DNA of 64,000 bases from positions 124,001-188,000 of the forward strand of contig NZ_FOFI01000004.1 of assembly GCF_900110605.1 (NCBI RefSeq), in the 5' to 3' direction. Position numbers and translations under genes: made by a program. The notes below the pieces were generated by a model that saw only the letters and a program-made list of their open reading frames with translations, ran no database searches and was not told where the DNA came from. The first letter of the stretch is position 1, and each line of letters starts with the position of its first letter. Source of the stretch: Epilithonimonas lactis (GTDB lineage: Bacteria > Bacteroidota > Bacteroidia > Flavobacteriales > Weeksellaceae). Shown in pieces: positions 32,279 through 41,532 of the stretch.

Positions 32279-33256
32279 TTAATCTTCGTAAACTTCAAGA
32301 TTCACGCAAGTCGGCATTTTTTCGCCTTTGGAAAATGCAACTACGTTCTCTGCCGCCAATCTTGCCATTCCGCTTCTGGCTTCCAAAGTTGCAGAACCAA
32401 TGTGAGGCAGAACACAAACGTTTGGAAGTCCTAACAATGGACTGTCTTTCTGCATCGGTTCCGGATTGGTAACATCAAGACCTGCGCCCCAGATTTTTCC
32501 TGAAATCAAAGCTTCAAACAAATCTTTTTCATTGTGGAAACCACCTCTTGCGGTGTTTATAAAAATCAGATTCTCTTTCATTTTTTCGAAAACTGATGTG
32601 TTAAAAAGGTCAGCTTGTTCTGGTGTGAAATTGGCGTGAATGCTGATGATGTCCGAGTTTTCCACCAATTCGTCAAAAGAAACATATTTTGCATCGAGTT
32701 CTTTTTCAGCTTCTTCGTTGTGGCTTCTGTTGTGGTAGGTGATGTTCATTCCGAAAGCGGCTTTACATTTTTCAGCCATTTCAAAACCTATTCTTCCAAG
32801 TCCTAAAACGCCTAAAGTTTTTTCGTAAAGTTCCTGACCGAGTTCTTCAAGTGGGTCGAATTCTTTCCAGTTGCCGGATTTTACTTTTGCCGTGTTGTAG
32901 TTTACTTTTCTGGAAACCATTTGCATCAGTAGAAATGCGACGTCGGAAGTAGCGCGGCTCAAAACGTCTGGCGTGTTTCCAACTGCGATTTTTCGTTTAG
33001 TTGCTTCTTCGATATCTACTTGGTCGAAGCCTACGGAGAATAGGGCGATTGCTTTTACATTAGGGCAGGCGTCGAAGAATTCTTTGTCATATTTGTTCTT
33101 TCCGCCGACACTTAGGATGATGTCTGCTTGTTGGCAGCTTTCCAGCCATTCTTCGTGGGTTGGATTTTCTGTTTCCGGGAAAATGATATCTAAATTTCCG
33201 TCTTTCAAAATCTGAATCCCATTGTCCGGAATTCTTTTGTTTACAAATACTTTCAT
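32279..33256 (-). CDS. D-isomer-specific 2-hydroxyacid dehydrogenase
   Basis: A 325-residue NAD(P)-dependent enzyme. NAD-binding loop GLGRIGFEMA (about 155-164), the substrate Arg in INTARGG (near 237), Glu in the GLDVTNPEP region (near 265) and His in VLPHIGSAT (near 287) give the complete Arg-Glu-His set. It resembles glyoxylate/hydroxypyruvate reductases and D-glycerate dehydrogenases; SerA is less likely because there is no regulatory ACT domain and no adjacent serC. Confidence 0.93.
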   Translation of the reverse strand: MKVFVNKRIPDNGIQILKDGNLDIIFPETENPTHEEWLESCQQADIILSVGGKNKYDKEFFDACPNVKAIALFSVGFDQVDIEEATKRKIAVGNTPDVLSRATSDVAFLLMQMVSRKVNYNTAKVKSGNWKEFDPLEELGQELYEKTLGVLGLGRIGFEMAEKCKAAFGMNITYHNRSHNEEAEKELDAKYVSFDELVENSDIISIHANFTPEQADLFNTSVFEKMKENLIFINTARGGFHNEKDLFEALISGKIWGAGLDVTNPEPMQKDSPLLGLPNVCVLPHIGSATLEARSGMARLAAENVVAFSKGEKMPTCVNLEVYED

Positions 33257-33310
33257 TTCTTATTTTTATTTAAGATTTAATTTAATGTCAAACGTTCTTT
33301 TGTACCGAAA

Positions 33311-33431
33311 CCCGCAGCCCGACTTGAACGGAAATCCTTTTTTGCGTGTACTCTCGTTCTATTTAATGTCAAATCGTCGAGCAAAAAAGATTGGGAGTGG
33401 AAGGCGGATAAAGCTGCCCAAATATTTAAAT
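33311..33431 (-). repeat. Dispersed palindromic element, copy C
   Basis: Minus-strand copy, about 120 bp. Read on the minus strand it starts TTTAAATATTTGGGCAGC and ends GTCGGGCTGCGGG. The inner helix AATCTTTTTTGC/GCAAAAAAGGATT matches copy A, but its loop is longer (about 40 nt). It lies between the hydroxyacid dehydrogenase and DedA genes, both on the minus strand. Confidence 0.75.
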
Positions 33432-33434
33432 GCA

Positions 33435-33460
33435 AAAAACCGGAAAGTAACTCCGGTTTT
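33435..33460 (-). terminator. Terminator of the DedA gene
   Basis: Minus-strand hairpin AAAACCGGAG/CTTTCCGGTTTT followed by a T run, 29 nt after the DedA stop and directly before repeat copy C. Confidence 0.8.
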
Positions 33461-33488
33461 ATATGTTTTGCTGATATTTCAATGTTGA

Positions 33489-34172
33489 TTAATCAATTTT
33501 CGTTGGTCTTTCTTTATCCTTAGTGAAAAAGAACTTGATAATGATAGGCAAAGTTGTGACCAAAACGATGACCAAAACGATGATTTCTAATTTTTTCTTC
33601 AAATCGATGCCGAACTGGTCCATAAATAATTTGTCCAGATAATGTCCTGCAAAAATCATTGTGAATGACCACGCAAACGCGCCGATGATGTTGTAGTAGA
33701 AGAATTTCTTCTTGTCCATTTTAACAATTCCCGCAACGATTGGTGCAAATGTTCTCACGATTGGTAAAAATCTCGCCAGGATAACAGCCACAGTTCCGTG
33801 GTCTTCGAAGAAATCGTGTGCCTTGAAAAGGTATTTTTTCTTGAATAGGAAAGTGTCTTTTCGCTCGTACAACAACGGTCCACTTTTGTAACCAAACCAA
33901 TAGCCAATCTCGTTTCCGATGATGGCTGCAACTGCAACGGCGGTCGCTAGAATCGTTGTGTCCAGAAAATCTGAACCTGTAGTTCCGAAAGTGGTGTCGA
34001 TGATTTTAACGGCGTAAATCCCTGATATAAAGAGTAAACTGTCGCCCGGCAAAAAGAAACCTACAAAAAGTCCTGTCTCTGCGAAAATGATAAATAAAAT
34101 AAGCCAAAAACCTCCCATTTTAATGTAAAATTCGGGGTTGAGTAGGTCTTTCCAGCTTTCGAAATGTTCCAT
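33489..34172 (-). CDS. DedA family membrane protein
   Basis: A 227-residue membrane protein with about five hydrophobic segments. It has the DedA/SNARE-associated core: ETGLFVGFFLPGDSLLF near the N-terminus and RFLPIVRTFAPIVAGI in the middle (conserved F.R..P..R pattern). DedA proteins are flippase-type membrane proteins needed for envelope homeostasis, in several species for undecaprenyl phosphate or phospholipid flipping. It is a single-gene unit with terminator and promoter. Confidence 0.94.
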   Translation of the reverse strand: MEHFESWKDLLNPEFYIKMGGFWLILFIIFAETGLFVGFFLPGDSLLFISGIYAVKIIDTTFGTTGSDFLDTTILATAVAVAAIIGNEIGYWFGYKSGPLLYERKDTFLFKKKYLFKAHDFFEDHGTVAVILARFLPIVRTFAPIVAGIVKMDKKKFFYYNIIGAFAWSFTMIFAGHYLDKLFMDQFGIDLKKKLEIIVLVIVLVTTLPIIIKFFFTKDKERPTKID

Positions 34173-34188
34173 AGTTTTCTGTCTTGCG

Positions 34189-34196
34189 CAAAGATA
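34189..34196 (-). promoter_or_regulatory. -7 promoter box (TATCTTTG) for the DedA gene
   Basis: Exact TAnnTTTG match on the minus strand, 17 nt upstream of the ATG. Confidence 0.55.
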
Positions 34197-34248
34197 TTAA
34201 AAGGAATTTGAATTAATCGGCTTAATGTAAAAATTAGGAATATTTAAC

Positions 34249-35529
34249 TCAAAGGTCATATTTGTCTTTCCATTTATCCTTCAGCTGTTCGCGGATTTTT
34301 TTCTCCGTTGAGTTGTTGGCAGGATTGTAGAAAGTGGTTCCAGTAATTTCGCCTGGGAGAAATTCTAAATCCACAAAATTGCCTTCGTAGGAATGTGCGT
34401 ACTGATAATCTTTTCCATAATCCAGATTTTTCATCAGCTTGGTCGGCGCATTTCTGAGGTGAAGTGGAACTGGCAGGTTTCCGGTTTTCTTCACAAAAGC
34501 CATTGCTTCATTGATAGCATTGTAAGTTGAATTGCTTTTCGGGGAAACCGCGAGATAAACGGCAGTTTCGCTCAAAATAATTCTTGCTTCTGGATTTCCG
34601 ATGACATTGATGGCTTGAAAACAAGTGTTTGCCATCACTAATGCGTTCGGATTTGCTAAGCCAATATCCTCTGCAGCCAAAATCATCATTCTTCTTGCAA
34701 TGAATTTGATATCTTCGCCACCAACCAACATTCTGGCGAGCCAATATACGGCGCCGTTTGGGTCGGAGCCACGCATCGATTTGATGAATGCTGAGATGAT
34801 GTCGTAATGTTGTTCACCATTTTTGTCGTACAAGGCCATATTTTCCTGAAGAACAGAAAGTACATCTTTGTTGGAAATTTTATTTTTCTTGGCGGATTTG
34901 AATTGATTCAGAACCAATTCTATTGAGTTAATCAACTTTCTTGCGTCACCTCCGGAATATTGGATGAAGGCTTCTTTTTCCTCGAGGAAGAATTTGGTTT
35001 GGTTAAGCTCATTATATTTTGAAACCGCAATATCAGCGAGTTCTTCTAACTTTTCAAACGTCAAAGCTTTCAAAATGTAAACCTGAGTTCTGGAAAGTAA
35101 AGCGGAAACCACTTCGAAACTTGGATTTTCCGTAGTTGCGCCAATCAAAGTTATCCAACCTTTTTCCACTGCGTGAAGTAATGAATCCTGTTGAGATTTG
35201 TTGAATCTGTGAATCTCATCAATGAATAGAATTGGACTTCTTCCGGAAAAGAGGTTTTGCTTTTTAGCTTCGTCGATGATATCACGAACGTCCTTCACGC
35301 CTGCAGAAACGGCTGATAATTTGTAGAATTTTCGTCCTGAACTTTCTGATATGATTTCAGCCAGAGTTGTTTTCCCTGTTCCCGGCGGTCCCCAAAAAAT
35401 GAGAGAATTAAGCGTGTCGTTGTCCATCATTCTTTTGATGGTTCCGGATTTTCCAGTGAGATGTTCTTGTCCCAAAACATCATCCAAAGTTTTTGGACGT
35501 AGGATTTCGGCAAGTGGAGAATTGTTCAT
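34249..35529 (-). CDS. rarA: Replication-associated recombination protein RarA (MgsA), AAA ATPase
   Basis: A 426-residue clamp-loader-like ATPase that acts at stalled forks. It has Walker A GPPGTGKTT (near residue 46), Walker B ILFIDEIHRF (near 97), sensor-1 GATTENPSF and an arginine finger in ALLSR. The C-terminal MgsA domain (about 240-420) contains the typical MRGSDPNGAVYWLARML. All ATPase motifs are intact, in contrast with the AAA protein at 12-13.3 kb. Confidence 0.96.
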   Translation of the reverse strand: MNNSPLAEILRPKTLDDVLGQEHLTGKSGTIKRMMDNDTLNSLIFWGPPGTGKTTLAEIISESSGRKFYKLSAVSAGVKDVRDIIDEAKKQNLFSGRSPILFIDEIHRFNKSQQDSLLHAVEKGWITLIGATTENPSFEVVSALLSRTQVYILKALTFEKLEELADIAVSKYNELNQTKFFLEEKEAFIQYSGGDARKLINSIELVLNQFKSAKKNKISNKDVLSVLQENMALYDKNGEQHYDIISAFIKSMRGSDPNGAVYWLARMLVGGEDIKFIARRMMILAAEDIGLANPNALVMANTCFQAINVIGNPEARIILSETAVYLAVSPKSNSTYNAINEAMAFVKKTGNLPVPLHLRNAPTKLMKNLDYGKDYQYAHSYEGNFVDLEFLPGEITGTTFYNPANNSTEKKIREQLKDKWKDKYDL

Positions 35530-35533
35530 ATTT

Positions 35534-35541
35534 CAAAATTA
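35534..35541 (-). promoter_or_regulatory. -7 promoter box (TAATTTTG) for rarA
   Basis: Exact TAnnTTTG match on the minus strand, ending 4 nt before the rarA start codon; it implies a leaderless mRNA. Confidence 0.55.
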
Positions 35542-35664
35542 CGGAAATTAAATACTTTTCAAAACCAATAGATTAGATTTAAATTTTATTTAATGAAAAA
35601 TGATTAATATTTATTGTTTATCAATAAATATTTTTTGATATTTGTATTGTTAAAATAATTACAA

Positions 35665-36198
35665 ATGAAAACAAAAACAATTCTTTCGATTCTGAATGTC
35701 CTTGCTTGGATTGCATTCATCGGTTTGTGCATCAAGACCGGCACTTTGATATTTAATTTGATTTTCGGTTTGTTTATGAGTCCAGATAGTTTGAGGGATT
35801 CTTATTCGATCATCAATCTTTCTGATTTGGCCAAAAATAATCCTACTGAATATCTTTCTCTAATGTCACTCTTGATTTTTGTTTCCGGATTGCAGGCTTA
35901 CCTGTTTTTTCTGACAACACGGTTATTTGAAAAAATAAATATCGAAAATCCCTTTACAGAAGTGGTTTCCCAATTGATTGCGCGAATAAGTTACACCGCT
36001 TTTGAGATTGGGATTTTGAGTATCATTACACAAAACTATGCCGAGAGATTGCTTAAGAAAGGATTGTTTTTACCAGACATCGGGGAGTTTGTGAACTCAT
36101 CTTCAGAGTTTATTTTTCTTGCCGGAATCATCTATGTCATCGCTCAAATCTTCAAAAGAGGAATCGAGTTACAGAACGAAAACGACCTAACCATCTAA
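35665..36198 (+). CDS. DUF2975 family membrane protein
   Basis: A 177-residue protein with four predicted membrane helices (about 8-30, 65-90, 105-125, 140-160), the layout of DUF2975. A small HTH gene starts 3 nt after its stop; DUF2975 membrane proteins paired with a YozG-like HTH regulator are a recurrent module in many bacteria. The module is regulatory or stress-related, of unknown function. Confidence 0.82.
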   Translation: MKTKTILSILNVLAWIAFIGLCIKTGTLIFNLIFGLFMSPDSLRDSYSIINLSDLAKNNPTEYLSLMSLLIFVSGLQAYLFFLTTRLFEKINIENPFTEVVSQLIARISYTAFEIGILSIITQNYAERLLKKGLFLPDIGEFVNSSSEFIFLAGIIYVIAQIFKRGIELQNENDLTI

Positions 36199-36201
36199 GC
36201 T

Positions 36202-36405
36202 ATGCCGATAATCGTAAACCTGGACGTGATGATGGCCAAACGAAAAATGTCATTGAACGAGCTATCCGAAAAAGTAGACCTTACGCTATCTAATCTTTCC
36301 ATTTTGAAAACGGGAAAAGCGAAAGCTGTGCGATTTTCTACATTGGAAGCTATTTGCGAAGCTTTGGATTGCCAACCTGCTGATATTTTGGAATATAGAA
36401 AATAA
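36202..36405 (+). CDS. Small XRE-family HTH regulator (YozG-like)
   Basis: 67 residues forming a compact Cro/C1-type HTH (LNELSEKVDLTLSNLSILKTGKAKAVRFSTLEAICEALDCQPADIL in parts), with no other domain. It lies 3 nt downstream of the DUF2975 gene and is presumably translated from the same mRNA. A strong terminator follows. Confidence 0.88.
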   Translation: MPIIVNLDVMMAKRKMSLNELSEKVDLTLSNLSILKTGKAKAVRFSTLEAICEALDCQPADILEYRK

Positions 36406-36436
36406 ATGATTGCATCAGATTTTCCAATATCCATAG

Positions 36437-36464
36437 GCCTCTACATTTAGTAGGGGCTTTTTTT
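36437..36464 (+). terminator. Terminator after the DUF2975/HTH pair
   Basis: Stem GCCTCTAC/GTAGGGGC (one G-T pair), 5-nt loop, then T7. Confidence 0.8.
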
Positions 36465-36638
36465 GTATTTTCAAAATAATAAATTTTGGAAAAAATGTTG
36501 AGTATTTGGCATTGATATTGAATTAATTTTCTTAATTTTAAAAAATAATAATAGATATTTTAAATAATCTTCAAAAATACTTAGTTATGCTGCTTGAATA
36601 CGAATAGATAAATTTTTAACCATATAAAAAAAGGACTT

Positions 36639-37352
36639 ATGAAAAATTCAATTGTTTTTTTATTAAAAATTAGTGTTTTTTCTCCTCTTCTGTTTTTTTC
36701 CCAAGTAGGGATTAATACAACAAATCCGCAGGCTACACTGGACGTCAACGGAAATGTGAAAATTCGTGTGATTCCAGAGACACCTACCTTGCCTGGCTAC
36801 AAGATCTTGGCGATAAACGAAGGTAGTTTTGAAGTGACCAATGTGAGTCCTTCCTTATTCAGCAGTTCCAATAATGGGACGGTTTCCAAAGCCAGTTCAA
36901 GTGCTGGCCTATCATTATTAAGCTTAGACGTCGGCTTATTTAATAATTCCTGGAATATTGTTAAGTTCGAAAATGTGGAAATCAACTCCACGAATTACAC
37001 CACGACTACAGCCGACTTCTATTACACTGTGCCAAGTGCCGGAAAATACTTTATCAGCTACCATTTCAAAAATAATACAGCTCTATCTCTTTCAATAGCG
37101 ACCAATGCTCAAATTGGTATTCTCCGAACGCCTACAACTGGTAATTCTGTTTTGATAGATTCCAGAAATTTGAATGCTATAGGTATCGCTCTGGTCGGAA
37201 ACTACTATTTTGAAAATATCGATTCCGTCTATCAGCTCCAAGCTGGTGATAAGATCAGATTCGTTTACAATAAAGGTGGCTTGGTGAATCTTGGTTTGGG
37301 ATTGCTTTCTAATTCTTCCGGATCTAATATTATTTATAAAGTTTCCGATTAA
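36639..37352 (+). CDS. Secreted protein with VGINT/LDVNG N-terminal motif (unlinked fourth relative)
   Basis: A 237-residue protein with a signal peptide ending PLLFFSQ, then QVGINTTNPQATLDVNGN, the same mature N-terminus as the three-gene operon at 6.7-9.15 kb. The C-terminal half (about 110-237) is beta-rich (TADFYYTVPSAGKYFISYHFKN, LQAGDKIRFVYNKGG) and resembles a C1q/TNF-like jelly-roll more clearly than the others; it lacks the CGIF/AC cysteine pair. No T9SS domain. Function unknown; surface structure or adhesion is a guess. Confidence 0.72.
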   Translation: MKNSIVFLLKISVFSPLLFFSQVGINTTNPQATLDVNGNVKIRVIPETPTLPGYKILAINEGSFEVTNVSPSLFSSSNNGTVSKASSSAGLSLLSLDVGLFNNSWNIVKFENVEINSTNYTTTTADFYYTVPSAGKYFISYHFKNNTALSLSIATNAQIGILRTPTTGNSVLIDSRNLNAIGIALVGNYYFENIDSVYQLQAGDKIRFVYNKGGLVNLGLGLLSNSSGSNIIYKVSD

Positions 37353-37470
37353 TAAGAAAATTGAGCTATATCGTCAACACCTTTAATTATTCGACTATTC
37401 AAAAAAAAAATTTTTAATATCAGTTTATTACTAGTTTCTATCAATAAAAATCATATCATTTCAATAAAGA

Positions 37471-37499
37471 AAACCACTGAGCATTCAGTGGTTTTTTTT
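37471..37499. terminator. Terminator between the fourth secreted protein and the subtilase gene
   Basis: Stem AAACCACTGA/TCAGTGGTTT, 4-nt loop, then T run; about 120 nt after the stop of the plus-strand gene. Confidence 0.8.
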
Positions 37500-37564
37500 G
37501 ATTCTTGTCATGCAGAATTTTATACAGTATTTCAAAATAGGAGCTAAAAAACAGCTCTTTGTTA

Positions 37565-39172
37565 TTATTCTTTGATGAATTTTTCTATGATTTCCTGATT
37601 GCCAGTTTTGATTTTTAAAATATAATTGCCTTTTGAAAGCTGAGAAACATTGATGTTATTCTTGGTCTCAGTTCTGATAAGCCTTCCTAAAAAATCAAAG
37701 ATCTCTACCGATTGTATTGATTTGTCTAAAGAAATGTTGATCACATCTCTCACTGGATTTGGATATATCTTTACTTGAGTTTTCTTAATTTCTCCTGATG
37801 AAAGCGTTTCATATGTTTTATAAAAATTTAGAATGCCATAACCTCTTTGGGGTGATGTATTTGGATATAAAGAGGCATTCTGTCTTAATCTGTTTTTGAT
37901 CTCCTCTCTGGAAGTTGTACTTGGTAAAGATTGCAAAAGACACGCAACACCACCTGCGGCAAGCGGATTTGAAAGCGATGTTCCACTGGCTTGCGTTACA
38001 TTGTCACCATAAACGGTAGCAGTTGCTAATCCTCGTGCACTTGCGTCAGGCTTTATAACACCAGATGCGTTTGGACCGTATGAAGAAAAAGAAGCTGCAG
38101 CACCTTGGGAATCTACCGCACCAATACTGAAAACTTTCTCATTATCTGCTGGTGTGATGATGTAATGCCAATCATTGTTGCCTTCGTTTCCTGCTGCAAA
38201 GGTCACAAAAATCCCTTTTTCCGTCGCGATCTGTGCACCTCGTGCGATGAAAGACGTTGTTCCGTTCATATCAGCGTAAGTGTAATCATATCGGCTGTCA
38301 TCAAATTGATAATATCCAAGTGACGTTGTGATCACATCTACACCTTTTCTATCTGCTTCTTCGGCAGCTTCTATCCAATAGAGTTGCTCTTCAGGAATCT
38401 CATTTCCACCATCTTCTGTGGCATAAAGATAAAAATCTGCATCTGGCGCAGTACCAACAAACTGATTGTCAATATATCCGCCAATTGTTCCAAGACAAAT
38501 GGAGCCATGCGTGTTCAGAGAAGTGTTGTAGATGTCTGTGTTTTTACTGATGAAATTATAGCCGCCTTTGATCTTTCCATTATCCCTAAGTCGCTTGAAT
38601 GCCGTTCCGGTATTGACAGTCGGAAATCCAGTATCGATTACGGCGATCGTCATGCCTGTTCCGGTAAATCCTGCTACATGAAGCGCCCTGATATTGACCT
38701 GATTGATCTGTGCCAATCCCTGCCCATAATTGAAAGTGGTCAATATATCCCGACTGGAAATTGTTTGGTCAAATTCTTTGAATTTTTCAATTTTCTCATT
38801 TCTTTTTCCACCATTTGGATTTCTAACAAAACTTTCCACGTGATCCACATAGCTTTGTTGTGATAAAGTCTGGATCTGAGCGGAAGTTGCATTCACGGCC
38901 ACGCCATTCAACCATTTGGAGTAATCGGTGACCTCAAATCCAAGATTCTGAATATTAGCAATGTAGCTTTGTTCAATCGGCGCATCCTGGTCCACAAGCG
39001 AAATCCCAAGATTAGTTCGTCTGTCGAGCGATTTCTGGGTCAGTTCCGAAAGTGGGTTAGAATAGAAGGCTGCCTTGTTGGGTTTATCTTTGAAGAAAAT
39101 AAAAACCAGTTCGGTTTGGGCCGTTGCTATCAAAGAAAAACTGACCGACAAAATTGTAAAGATTTTTCTCAC
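37565..39172 (-). CDS. Secreted subtilisin-like serine peptidase (S8) with T9SS sorting domain
   Basis: I chose the GTG at 39172, which yields a standard signal peptide (RKIFTILSVSFSLIATAQ); the in-frame ATG at 39238 would put 22 extra residues in front of it. The 535-residue protein has an inhibitor-like propeptide (about 20-110), then the S8 triad: Asp in AVIDTGF (near 180), His in NTHGS (near 222) and Ser in GTSLSNP (near 399). The C-terminus (about 465-535, IYPNPVRDVINI) is a T9SS Type A domain. It should be a cell-surface or secreted protease with a role in nutrient acquisition. Confidence 0.9.
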   Translation of the reverse strand: MRKIFTILSVSFSLIATAQTELVFIFFKDKPNKAAFYSNPLSELTQKSLDRRTNLGISLVDQDAPIEQSYIANIQNLGFEVTDYSKWLNGVAVNATSAQIQTLSQQSYVDHVESFVRNPNGGKRNEKIEKFKEFDQTISSRDILTTFNYGQGLAQINQVNIRALHVAGFTGTGMTIAVIDTGFPTVNTGTAFKRLRDNGKIKGGYNFISKNTDIYNTSLNTHGSICLGTIGGYIDNQFVGTAPDADFYLYATEDGGNEIPEEQLYWIEAAEEADRKGVDVITTSLGYYQFDDSRYDYTYADMNGTTSFIARGAQIATEKGIFVTFAAGNEGNNDWHYIITPADNEKVFSIGAVDSQGAAASFSSYGPNASGVIKPDASARGLATATVYGDNVTQASGTSLSNPLAAGGVACLLQSLPSTTSREEIKNRLRQNASLYPNTSPQRGYGILNFYKTYETLSSGEIKKTQVKIYPNPVRDVINISLDKSIQSVEIFDFLGRLIRTETKNNINVSQLSKGNYILKIKTGNQEIIEKFIKE

Positions 39173-39314
39173 GTTTTGGTAATTTGGATTTTTTAAACTG
39201 ATAAATAAATGTAAATTTACAAAATAATGTTTTTGCATTTGAAATCGTTTTCAATAAATATCAATACCAATATTGAATGTCGTTTCAGATGCCTTTAAAA
39301 ATAAATATTTGATT

Positions 39315-40442
39315 ATGAAGAAAATCCAAATGGTCGATCTACAAAGCCAGTATTATAAAATAAAAAGTGAAGTTGACAATGCAGTTCTCAATGTAATGGA
39401 TTCTGCGGCTTTTATAAATGGTCCGGAAGTCAAATCTTTCCAGGCCGATCTGGAAAGTTATTTGGATGTAAAACACGTGATCCCTTGTGCCAATGGGACA
39501 GACGCGCTTCAAATTGCATTGATGGCTTTGGACCTAAAAGAGGGTGATGAAGTCATCACAGCAGATTTTACATTTGCTGCAACTGTAGAAGTGATTCATC
39601 TATTAAAATTAAAATCAGTTTTAGTTGATGTTGATTACAACACGTTCACAATCGATACGGAAGCGATCAAAAAAGCAATCACGCCAAAAACAAAAGCAAT
39701 CATTCCAGTTCATATTTTTGGACAATGTGGAAACATGGAAGAAATCCTGAAAATCGCAAAAGAACACAACCTATATGTCATCGAAGATAATGCGCAGGCA
39801 ATCGGTGCAGATTTTATTTTCTCAGACGGAACCGAAAAGAAATCCGGAACAATGGGAACAATTGGAACAACGTCATTTTTCCCTTCCAAAAATCTTGGAT
39901 GCTACGGCGACGGCGGCGCAATTTTCACCAATGATGATGAGTTGGCGCACAGACTAAGAGGAATCGTGAATCATGGCATGTACGAACGATATTACCATGA
40001 CGAAGTCGGTGTCAATTCTAGACTGGACAGTATTCAGGCGGCGGTTTTAAGAAAGAAATTGCCAAACCTTGATTCTTACAACGAGGCTAGACGAAAAGCA
40101 GCGGATTATTATGACGAAGCTTTTTCTGGAAACGAAAATATCCTTACTCCAAAAAGAGCGGAATATTCAACACACGTTTTTCATCAATACACATTGAGAA
40201 TTACCAATGGAAAACGCAACGAGTTACAGCAATATCTTACCGAAAAAGAAATTCCTGCAATGATCTATTATCCTGTGGCGCTTAGAAAACAAAAAGCTTA
40301 CTTCCAGGAAAGTGATCCGGCAGATTTCATCAATACCGATAAATTGTTGGATGAAGTGATTTCTCTACCAATGCACACAGAATTGGATGAGGAGCAATTG
40401 AAATATATTACGGATTCTGTTTTGGAGTTTTTCCTTAAGTAA
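39315..40442 (+). CDS. DegT/DnrJ/EryC1/StrS family aminotransferase
   Basis: A 375-residue PLP enzyme that transaminates keto sugars on nucleotide diphosphates. The ATG at 39315 (MKKIQMVDLQSQY) is the family's usual start; an upstream TTG at 39273 is not supported. The PLP lysine is in SFFPSKNLGCYGDGG; the phosphate-binding CANGTDALQIAL and VIEDNAQAIGA are also present. galE follows after 34 nt, so the pair may supply an amino sugar for surface polysaccharide. The exact sugar is unknown. Confidence 0.93.
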   Translation: MKKIQMVDLQSQYYKIKSEVDNAVLNVMDSAAFINGPEVKSFQADLESYLDVKHVIPCANGTDALQIALMALDLKEGDEVITADFTFAATVEVIHLLKLKSVLVDVDYNTFTIDTEAIKKAITPKTKAIIPVHIFGQCGNMEEILKIAKEHNLYVIEDNAQAIGADFIFSDGTEKKSGTMGTIGTTSFFPSKNLGCYGDGGAIFTNDDELAHRLRGIVNHGMYERYYHDEVGVNSRLDSIQAAVLRKKLPNLDSYNEARRKAADYYDEAFSGNENILTPKRAEYSTHVFHQYTLRITNGKRNELQQYLTEKEIPAMIYYPVALRKQKAYFQESDPADFINTDKLLDEVISLPMHTELDEEQLKYITDSVLEFFLK

Positions 40443-40476
40443 ATAAAAAAAACAAAAAAAATACAAATTTTAATTA

Positions 40477-41496
40477 ATGTCAATACTTGTAACAGGTGGC
40501 CTCGGCTACATCGGTTCACACACAGTTGTAGAATTGATCAACAATAATTTTGAAGTCATCATTGTGGATGATCTTTCAAATTCGGAAAAATTTATTCTTA
40601 ATAATATCGAGGAAATCACTGGCAAACGTCCAATTTTCTATCCGTTCGATCTGACCAGAAAAGAATTATTGACTCAGGTTTTTGAGGCGCATAACATCGA
40701 AGGTTGTATCAACTTTGCGGCCTTCAAAGCAGTGGGAGAGAGCATGGAGAAGCCGTTGGATTATTATGAGAACAATCTTTTCTCTTTGATCAATATCCTT
40801 CAGGAGTTCAGAAAAAGAAATATTTCGAACTTCATTTTCAGTTCTTCCTGTACCGTTTATGGTCAAGCGGACGAAATGCCGATCGATGAAAATACACCTT
40901 TGAAAGAACCAGAATCTTCCTACGGAAAAACCAAACAAATGGGCGAGGAGATCCTAAAAGATTTCTCAAAAGCTTATCAGAAAAGAGTTACTTTATTACG
41001 ATATTTCAATCCAATTGGTGCGCATCCCTCAGCTTTGTTGGGTGAATTACCCTCTGGAATTCCAAATAATCTCGTTCCTTACGTGACTCAAACGGCAGCT
41101 GGAATCAGAGAAAAATTGAGCATTTGGGGGGACGATTATCCAACAGAAGATGGAACTGCGGTTCGTGATTACATCTATGTTTTGGATCTGGCAAAAGCGC
41201 ACGTTGCCGCCCTCAAAAAATTATTGAATTCTCAAGAAGAAACCGTTCTTGATATTTATAATCTTGGAACAGGAAAGGGCTCATCAGTTTTAGAAGTGGT
41301 GAAAGCTTTCGAATTAGCAAATGATGTAGCCATTCCGTATCAGATCTGTCCAAGAAGGGAAGGTGATATCACAATCGCTTACGCCAATGCAGACAAGGCC
41401 GAAAAAGAATTAGGCTGGAAATCCGAAACCACTTTGGAAGAATCGCTCAGAACCACTTGGGAATGGCAGAAGTATTTGAAAGAAAGAACGCATTAA
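40477..41496 (+). CDS. galE: UDP-glucose 4-epimerase
   Basis: A 339-residue extended SDR enzyme interconverting UDP-glucose and UDP-galactose. It has the NAD loop GGLGYIGSH (residues 7-15), the catalytic Ser in FSSSCTVYG, and YGKTK with the catalytic Tyr/Lys pair; the C-terminal half contains the typical RDYIYVLDLAKAHVAAL. Length and motifs are standard. Likely cotranscribed with the upstream aminotransferase. Confidence 0.95.
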   Translation: MSILVTGGLGYIGSHTVVELINNNFEVIIVDDLSNSEKFILNNIEEITGKRPIFYPFDLTRKELLTQVFEAHNIEGCINFAAFKAVGESMEKPLDYYENNLFSLINILQEFRKRNISNFIFSSSCTVYGQADEMPIDENTPLKEPESSYGKTKQMGEEILKDFSKAYQKRVTLLRYFNPIGAHPSALLGELPSGIPNNLVPYVTQTAAGIREKLSIWGDDYPTEDGTAVRDYIYVLDLAKAHVAALKKLLNSQEETVLDIYNLGTGKGSSVLEVVKAFELANDVAIPYQICPRREGDITIAYANADKAEKELGWKSETTLEESLRTTWEWQKYLKERTH

Positions 41497-41503
41497 TACA
41501 ATC

Positions 41504-41532
41504 AAAACCAATCATTACGATTGGTTTTTTTT
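41504..41532. terminator. Bidirectional terminator after galE
   Basis: Stem AAAACCAATC/GATTGGTTTT, then T run, between convergent genes. Confidence 0.88.

Noticed and set aside
31909-32298. Longer start for the acidic protein
   Set aside because: It would overlap the dehydrogenase gene, and the added residues are unlike the acidic body.
37541-37557. Terminator hairpin GAGCT/AGCTC for the subtilase gene
   Set aside because: There is no T run after the stem on the minus strand.
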